Positions 7,099 to 9,872 of a stretch of 9,872 nucleotides of DNA are shown in pieces. The position numbers and the translations under genes are program-made. The notes below the pieces were generated by a model. That model did no database searches and had not been told where the DNA came from. It saw only the letters and a list, made by a program, of their open reading frames with translations. The DNA is from Candidatus Sumerlaeota bacterium. GTDB lineage: Bacteria; Sumerlaeota; Sumerlaeia; MWCT01; JAGHBZ01. Location of the stretch: the NCBI GenBank assembly GCA_021160705.1, contig JAGHBZ010000157.1, positions 1 to 9,872 on the forward strand, written 5' to 3'. The first letter of the stretch is position 1, and the number at the start of each line of letters is the position of its first letter.

Positions 7099-8284
7099 AG
7101 AAATTGTAGAGCCTGAAGTTATCTCTTCAATTCACAGGAAAGCAAGAAGACTTTATGGAAAACATATAGTTCACGTCAATTCTACTTACCAGGGTGGCGG
7201 GGTAGCGGAAATCCTTGAGTCCCTCATCCCATTGATGAATGACATCGGGGTTAACACTGGCTGGCGAATTCTTCACGGTAACCCGGATTTCTTCAACATA
7301 ACTAAAAAGTTCCATAATGGACTTCAGGGAGACCGAATTAATCTATCCGAGATGAAAAAGAAACTCTATCTACAGGCAAACGAAGACTTCTCGCTCTATA
7401 CTCATATTGACCACGATTGCGTTATTATCCATGACCCTCAGCCCCTTCCGCTCATTAAATTTTATAGAAAAAGACAACCCTGGGTTTGGCGTTGTCACGT
7501 GGATTTATCAACTCCTAATCAGGAGCTCTGGGAATTTCTTAGTAGTTTCATCCTCAGATACGACCTCGTGATATTGAGCTCGGAGCAATATAAAAAGAAA
7601 GACTTACCGGTGGAACAAAGAATCATCCAACCTGTGATTGACCCGCTATCTCCCAAAAATATTGACCTTCAACCCCAATTAATCGCAAAGTTTCTCAAAA
7701 AGTTCGATATCCCCACCGATAAGCCAATCCTTACTCAGATTTCGAGATTTGATAAATGGAAAGACCCTGAAGGCGTGCTGGAGGTTTATAAGCTTGTAAA
7801 GGAGGAGGTGGATTGTAGACTTGTGCTATGTGGAAGTATGGCTACCGATGACCCGGAGGGCTGGAAGATATACGAAAAAATCAGGCGAAAAGCCAATCGC
7901 CTTACCGAGAAGAGAGACGTCATCCTTATCACCAGCGAAAATAATATTCTGGTAAATGTATTGCAACGAGTCTCTGCGGTGATTATTCAGAAGTCTATCC
8001 GTGAAGGATTTGGACTCGCCGTCACTGAGGCACTCTGGAAAGAAAGACCTGTAGTGGCTTCCAATGTCGGGGGAATACCCCTTCAAATTAGAGACGGGGA
8101 GAATGGATTCCTGGTAAATCCTGAGGATATAAGTGGAGCAGCAGAAAAGGTTCTGAAGATTTTGAGAGAGCCCGAGATGGCACGTGAGATGGGAAGAAAG
8201 GGCAAAGAGGTGGTTAGACAAAATTTCCTCGTTACAAGACTCTTACTCGACCACTTAGATTTGCTGAACACATTTATTGGATAA
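7076..8284 (+). CDS. treT: Trehalose synthase TreT (trehalose glycosyltransferring synthase, GT4)
   Basis: This 402-residue GT-B enzyme joins NDP-glucose and glucose into trehalose, and reversibly splits trehalose into glucose and NDP-glucose. Recognised blocks: LEDYREIV (4-11), HVNSTYQGGGVAEIL (33-47), GNPDFFNITKKFHNGLQG (68-85), HDPQPLPLI (119-127), WRCHVDLS (138-145), phosphate-binding Arg224 and Lys229 in SRFDKWKDPEG, and the donor-site EX7E in REGFGLAVTEALWK (309-322; Glu310 and Glu318). These match, from memory, the Pyrococcus horikoshii TreT, at about the same length. The start lies inside the otsAB frame, 23 nt before its stop, with AGGGA (7066-7070) five nt upstream; no other in-frame start is nearby, and the homologue also has LEDYR near its N terminus. 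The overlap implies co-translation with otsAB. In thermococci treT sits inside the importer operon. Confidence 0.95.
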   Translation: MHCLEDYREIVEPEVISSIHRKARRLYGKHIVHVNSTYQGGGVAEILESLIPLMNDIGVNTGWRILHGNPDFFNITKKFHNGLQGDRINLSEMKKKLYLQANEDFSLYTHIDHDCVIIHDPQPLPLIKFYRKRQPWVWRCHVDLSTPNQELWEFLSSFILRYDLVILSSEQYKKKDLPVEQRIIQPVIDPLSPKNIDLQPQLIAKFLKKFDIPTDKPILTQISRFDKWKDPEGVLEVYKLVKEEVDCRLVLCGSMATDDPEGWKIYEKIRRKANRLTEKRDVILITSENNILVNVLQRVSAVIIQKSIREGFGLAVTEALWKERPVVASNVGGIPLQIRDGENGFLVNPEDISGAAEKVLKILREPEMAREMGRKGKEVVRQNFLVTRLLLDHLDLLNTFIG

Positions 8285-8461
8285 GAAGAAACAATGAGGC
8301 TGTCTACTCTGTGGTGAATTATTCAGGTACTCTTTCCTCATCAAATCTAATTGCTATCATACAGGACACTCAGGATGGGTAATTAACAAATCAGCACATT
8401 AGGGTTCAGGGGCTTAAATTACTTACCTTCTTTTGAAGCATTTCATTCCTATAAAACATAT

Positions 8462-8491
8462 TTGACAGGAGTAAGCACGTATATGGATAAT
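8462..8491 (+). promoter_or_regulatory. Candidate sigma-70 promoter for the SprT-like gene
   Basis: A perfect TTGACA (8462-8467) is followed after 18 bp by GATAAT (8486-8491), one base from TATAAT. Transcription would begin near 8498, about 25 nt before the ATG at 8523. The resulting short leader has no Shine-Dalgarno sequence. The match is good but could compete with the leader-peptide reading of the same bases. Confidence 0.5.
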
Positions 8492-8515
8492 TATTATAGT
8501 TTTTTCAAATTGTAG
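8483..8515 (+). CDS. Possible 10-residue leader peptide
   Basis: ATG (8483) opens a frame reading MDNYYSFFKL that ends with TAG at 8513-8515, 7 nt before the next gene's ATG. AGGAG at 8467-8471 lies 11 nt upstream, slightly long for a Shine-Dalgarno site. If translated, it could deliver ribosomes to the downstream start, which has no site of its own. However, these bases also look like a promoter, and a frame this short easily arises by chance. Confidence 0.15.
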   Translation: MDNYYSFFKL

Positions 8516-8522
8516 TACCCGA

Positions 8523-9314
8523 ATGAAGTCCGTTCCCGAAAAGTCCTTAACATATAAGAGAAAAGATTGTGATTTAGAAGTTTCGGAACAAAAATTTAAA
8601 TTGCGGCTTGAGCGAATCTGTGGCAGGCGTCTCAATCTACGAATCAACGATAATGTCAGTAGTTTACTTAATGTGACCTATCCCAGGGCAAGACCCAAAG
8701 ACCCTGCAGGGCGCAAGGAGATAAATGTAAGCATCAACCGTATTTTCCTGCAGGCACCACCAGAGGTCATTGAAGCGGTGGGTCAATTTATCCGACGCGC
8801 AACGCAGAAAAATAGGACAATTATCAGGCGATTTATTTATGAGAACTGGCATAAGATTCGTTCACCTTCTGCGCCAAGACGGCTGGTGGTCAAAGGTAAA
8901 TATTTTAATCTTGCTGAGGTGCTGAAAAAGGTTAATCGGGAATATTTTCAGGGAAAACTTCGTGTCCGCATAAGCTGGTCATTACCACGTGGTCGATTAG
9001 ATACCGTAGCATCAGATAAAACCGAACATAAAAGACGGCGTCGCAAACGCTCATTCCGCTACATCCAGTTTGCTGCCTATGACGAGACGCATCGTCTAAT
9101 CAGGGTCAATCCAAGACTTGATAATAAACGTGTGCCCTCCTATTTTATGGAGTACATCATATATCATGAGATGCTACATTCTATCATACCGCCACGACTA
9201 ACACCCTCAGGGAGATTAGTTTACCATACCCCTGAGTTTCGCCGACGTGAGCGTCTCTTTAAATACTATGAGAAAGCCCGGCAGTGGGAAGAAAATTGCT
9301 TTGATAAAATTTAG
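8523..9314 (+). CDS. SprT-like zinc metalloprotease domain protein
   Basis: This 263-residue protein carries the metalloprotease signature HEMLH (215-219), with Glu216 as the expected catalytic base, His215 and His219 as zinc ligands and His235 in VYHTPEFRRRE as the likely third ligand. The flanking YIIYHEMLH and PEFRRRERLFKYYEKA resemble SprT-like/WLM-type proteins widespread but uncharacterised in bacteria. The N-terminal part (about 25-125) has no domain I recognise; it contains a basic PRARPKDPAGRKE stretch. A run of seven basic residues (170-176, KRRRRKR) precedes the catalytic region and might bind nucleic acid, which would suit the DNA-linked role of some SprT relatives, but this is inference. 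No signal peptide or membrane segment is visible, so it is cytosolic. The only in-frame start is ATG 8523, which lacks a Shine-Dalgarno site. No functional link to the trehalose genes is evident. Confidence 0.8.
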   Translation: MKSVPEKSLTYKRKDCDLEVSEQKFKLRLERICGRRLNLRINDNVSSLLNVTYPRARPKDPAGRKEINVSINRIFLQAPPEVIEAVGQFIRRATQKNRTIIRRFIYENWHKIRSPSAPRRLVVKGKYFNLAEVLKKVNREYFQGKLRVRISWSLPRGRLDTVASDKTEHKRRRRKRSFRYIQFAAYDETHRLIRVNPRLDNKRVPSYFMEYIIYHEMLHSIIPPRLTPSGRLVYHTPEFRRRERLFKYYEKARQWEENCFDKI

Positions 9315-9341
9315 CCCCTCCTTTCTCCAATAGGGAAACTA

Positions 9342-9360
9342 ATCCTCCTGCATTGAGGAT
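9342..9360. terminator. Hairpin downstream of the SprT-like gene, weak terminator candidate
   Basis: ATCCTC (9342-9347) pairs with GAGGAT (9355-9360) across a 7-nt loop, 28 nt after the stop codon. The bases that follow (AAATATCATTTTCT) are T-rich only after a delay, so termination would be weak. Its position between convergent genes supports the call more than its strength does. Confidence 0.35.
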
Positions 9361-9386
9361 AAATATCATTTTCTATCTCAGACCCC

Positions 9387-9406
9387 TAAACCTGACTGTG
9401 GGTTTA
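9387..9406. terminator. Second hairpin between convergent genes
   Basis: TAAACC (9387-9392) pairs with GGTTTA (9401-9406) around an 8-nt loop; on the plus strand it is followed by TATTATTCT. It includes the stop codon of the minus-strand nucleotidyltransferase gene. It might help end plus-strand transcripts; on the minus strand no T-run follows. Confidence 0.3.
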
Positions 9407-9724
9407 TATTATTCTCACGCCTGTATTTATGATTTCCTGAACAAAGGGGTTGGATTCATTAAATTCTTCCGGGCGAAGGGGGTGGACTTCAATATTGTGG
9501 TTTATCCTGAGGATTAACGGATTGAGGAGGTGGCGGTCTTCGTATCGGAAACCAGTAAAGTCCTCTGAGACTATGGCAATGTCTATGTCGCTGTATTCGG
9601 TGAAGTTATCCCTTAGTACTGAGCCAAATAAATAAGCTGCTTTTACTCGTATAAGCTTTTGAGTCTCCTCAAGAAATGTACGCACTATCTCTTCTATTTG
9701 TTTTCTATGTGTTTTCTTATCCAT
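9404..9724 (-). CDS. MNT-family nucleotidyltransferase antitoxin
   Basis: This 106-residue protein is a minimal nucleotidyltransferase of the type that pairs with HEPN toxins. The core motif GSX10DXD is visible as Gly34-Ser35 ... Asp46-Ile-Asp48 (LFGSVLRDN then YSDIDIA), and IEVHPLRPEEF (78-88) supplies the third carboxylate, Glu79. In characterised HEPN/MNT pairs the antitoxin attaches AMP to a tyrosine of the HEPN toxin and silences it. The frame is open further upstream to ATG 9778, but ATG 9724 is preferred: AAGGA stands 9 nt before it, the fold begins right after, and the longer start would lie deep inside the HEPN gene. It overlaps the HEPN gene by 31 nt and is convergent with the SprT-like gene. 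The motif is intact, so it is probably active. Confidence 0.85.
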   Translation of the reverse strand: MDKKTHRKQIEEIVRTFLEETQKLIRVKAAYLFGSVLRDNFTEYSDIDIAIVSEDFTGFRYEDRHLLNPLILRINHNIEVHPLRPEEFNESNPFVQEIINTGVRII

Positions 9725-9872
9725 TTGTAGAGTTCCTTTATTATGTTTAACTGCTTCTCTGTAAATTCCTTGTTGCAACGATGGTAAAATTCGAGTTTGT
9801 AATCTGGATAGCGAGCTTCAAGATTAAACCCAGATTTTGCAGTTGGATGGGTAGAGTCCTCCTGAGTAAGGA
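9694..9872 (-). CDS. HEPN domain protein, 3' end only (probable toxin)
   Basis: Reading the minus strand in the frame whose first whole codon ends the window at 9870 gives 58 residues and a TAG stop at 9694-9696. The visible part includes GFNLEARYPDYKLEFYHR and ends in TEKQLNIIKELYKWIRKHIENK (given in pieces: a helix rich in Lys, Leu and Ile). The ARYPDYK block and the following helix resemble the C terminus of HEPN proteins (PF05168 type), which are RNases or related toxins. The gene runs off the right edge, so its N terminus, start and any R-X4-6-H catalytic motif are not visible. Its 31-nt overlap with the downstream MNT gene is the usual arrangement of a HEPN/MNT pair and strongly supports the call. 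Confidence 0.75.
   Translation of the reverse strand, partial: LTQEDSTHPTAKSGFNLEARYPDYKLEFYHRCNKEFTEKQLNIIKELYKWIRKHIENK

Larger units (their letters stand above)
8285..8522. other. Gap between treT and the metalloprotease gene
   Basis: This AT-rich 238-nt gap has no gene of normal size. ATGAGG (8294-8299) and CCTCAT (8336-8341) form a weak 6-bp inverted repeat just after treT, without a T-run, and CTTC-TTTT-GAAG occurs near 8427-8438. No convincing intrinsic terminator was found. A candidate promoter and a tiny leader frame lie at its right end. Confidence 0.5.

Noticed and set aside
7826..8221. Minus-strand open frame of 131 codons opposite treT.
   Set aside because: It is antisense to the highly conserved donor-binding half of TreT and shows no motif of its own.
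4870..8301. AATGAGGCT occurs both before otsAB (4871-4879) and right after treT (8293-8301), and its core also sits in the gap inverted repeat.
   Set aside because: The shared 9-mer is too short to call flanking repeats of a transferred cassette; similarity stops immediately on both sides.
9725..9778. Longer nucleotidyltransferase reading from ATG 9778 (18 extra residues).
   Set aside because: The extra part lies within the HEPN coding sequence, has no clear ribosome site and does not belong to the MNT fold; ATG 9724 has AAGGA at good spacing.

Overview
The window is a trehalose (and probably maltose) uptake and synthesis locus from a bacterium, followed by an unrelated SprT-like metalloprotease gene and the edge of a HEPN/MNT toxin-antitoxin pair. 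The genes are tightly packed, often overlapping by 4 to 31 bases, and carry bacterial Shine-Dalgarno sites (GGAGG, GAAGG, AGGGA). The solute-binding protein has a bacterial lipobox, and OtsA-OtsB fusions are typical of bacteria. The solute-binding protein and TreT closely resemble, from memory, the Thermococcus/Pyrococcus trehalose/maltose-binding protein and trehalose synthase. Together with the HEPN/MNT pair this hints at a thermophilic or anaerobic lineage, possibly an uncultured phylum, but the taxon cannot be fixed from this sequence.

Layout. Bases 1-632 are AT-rich and without a convincing gene. They hold three short perfect tandem duplications, a good sigma-70-type promoter (TTGAGA, 17 bp, TATAAT, 450-478) and a leader of about 150 nt. 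Bases 633-4717 are a four-gene ABC importer operon: lipoprotein binding protein (malE type), two permeases (malF, malG) and the ATPase (malK). Each gene overlaps the next by 4-8 nt. A 170-nt gap (4718-4887, to the preferred ATG) holds a bulged inverted repeat and a perfect 12-bp palindrome just before the next gene. Bases 4888-8284 encode a fused trehalose-6-phosphate synthase/phosphatase (otsAB) and TreT, overlapping by 23 nt. A 238-nt gap with a candidate promoter leads to a SprT-like zinc metalloprotease gene (8523-9314). After a short convergent region with two small hairpins, the minus strand carries an MNT nucleotidyltransferase antitoxin gene (9404-9724) and the 3' end of its HEPN partner (9694 to beyond 9872).

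How the genes fit together. The importer would bring trehalose or maltose into the cell. OtsAB makes trehalose from NDP-glucose and glucose-6-phosphate through trehalose-6-phosphate. TreT interconverts trehalose with NDP-glucose plus glucose, so it can act as a second synthetic route or as the entry of imported trehalose into metabolism. In Thermococcus/Pyrococcus, as I recall, the order is malE-malF-malG-treT-trmB-malK. Here treT lies downstream next to otsAB and no TrmB-like regulator is visible. No trehalase, trehalose phosphorylase or transcriptional regulator is encoded in the window.
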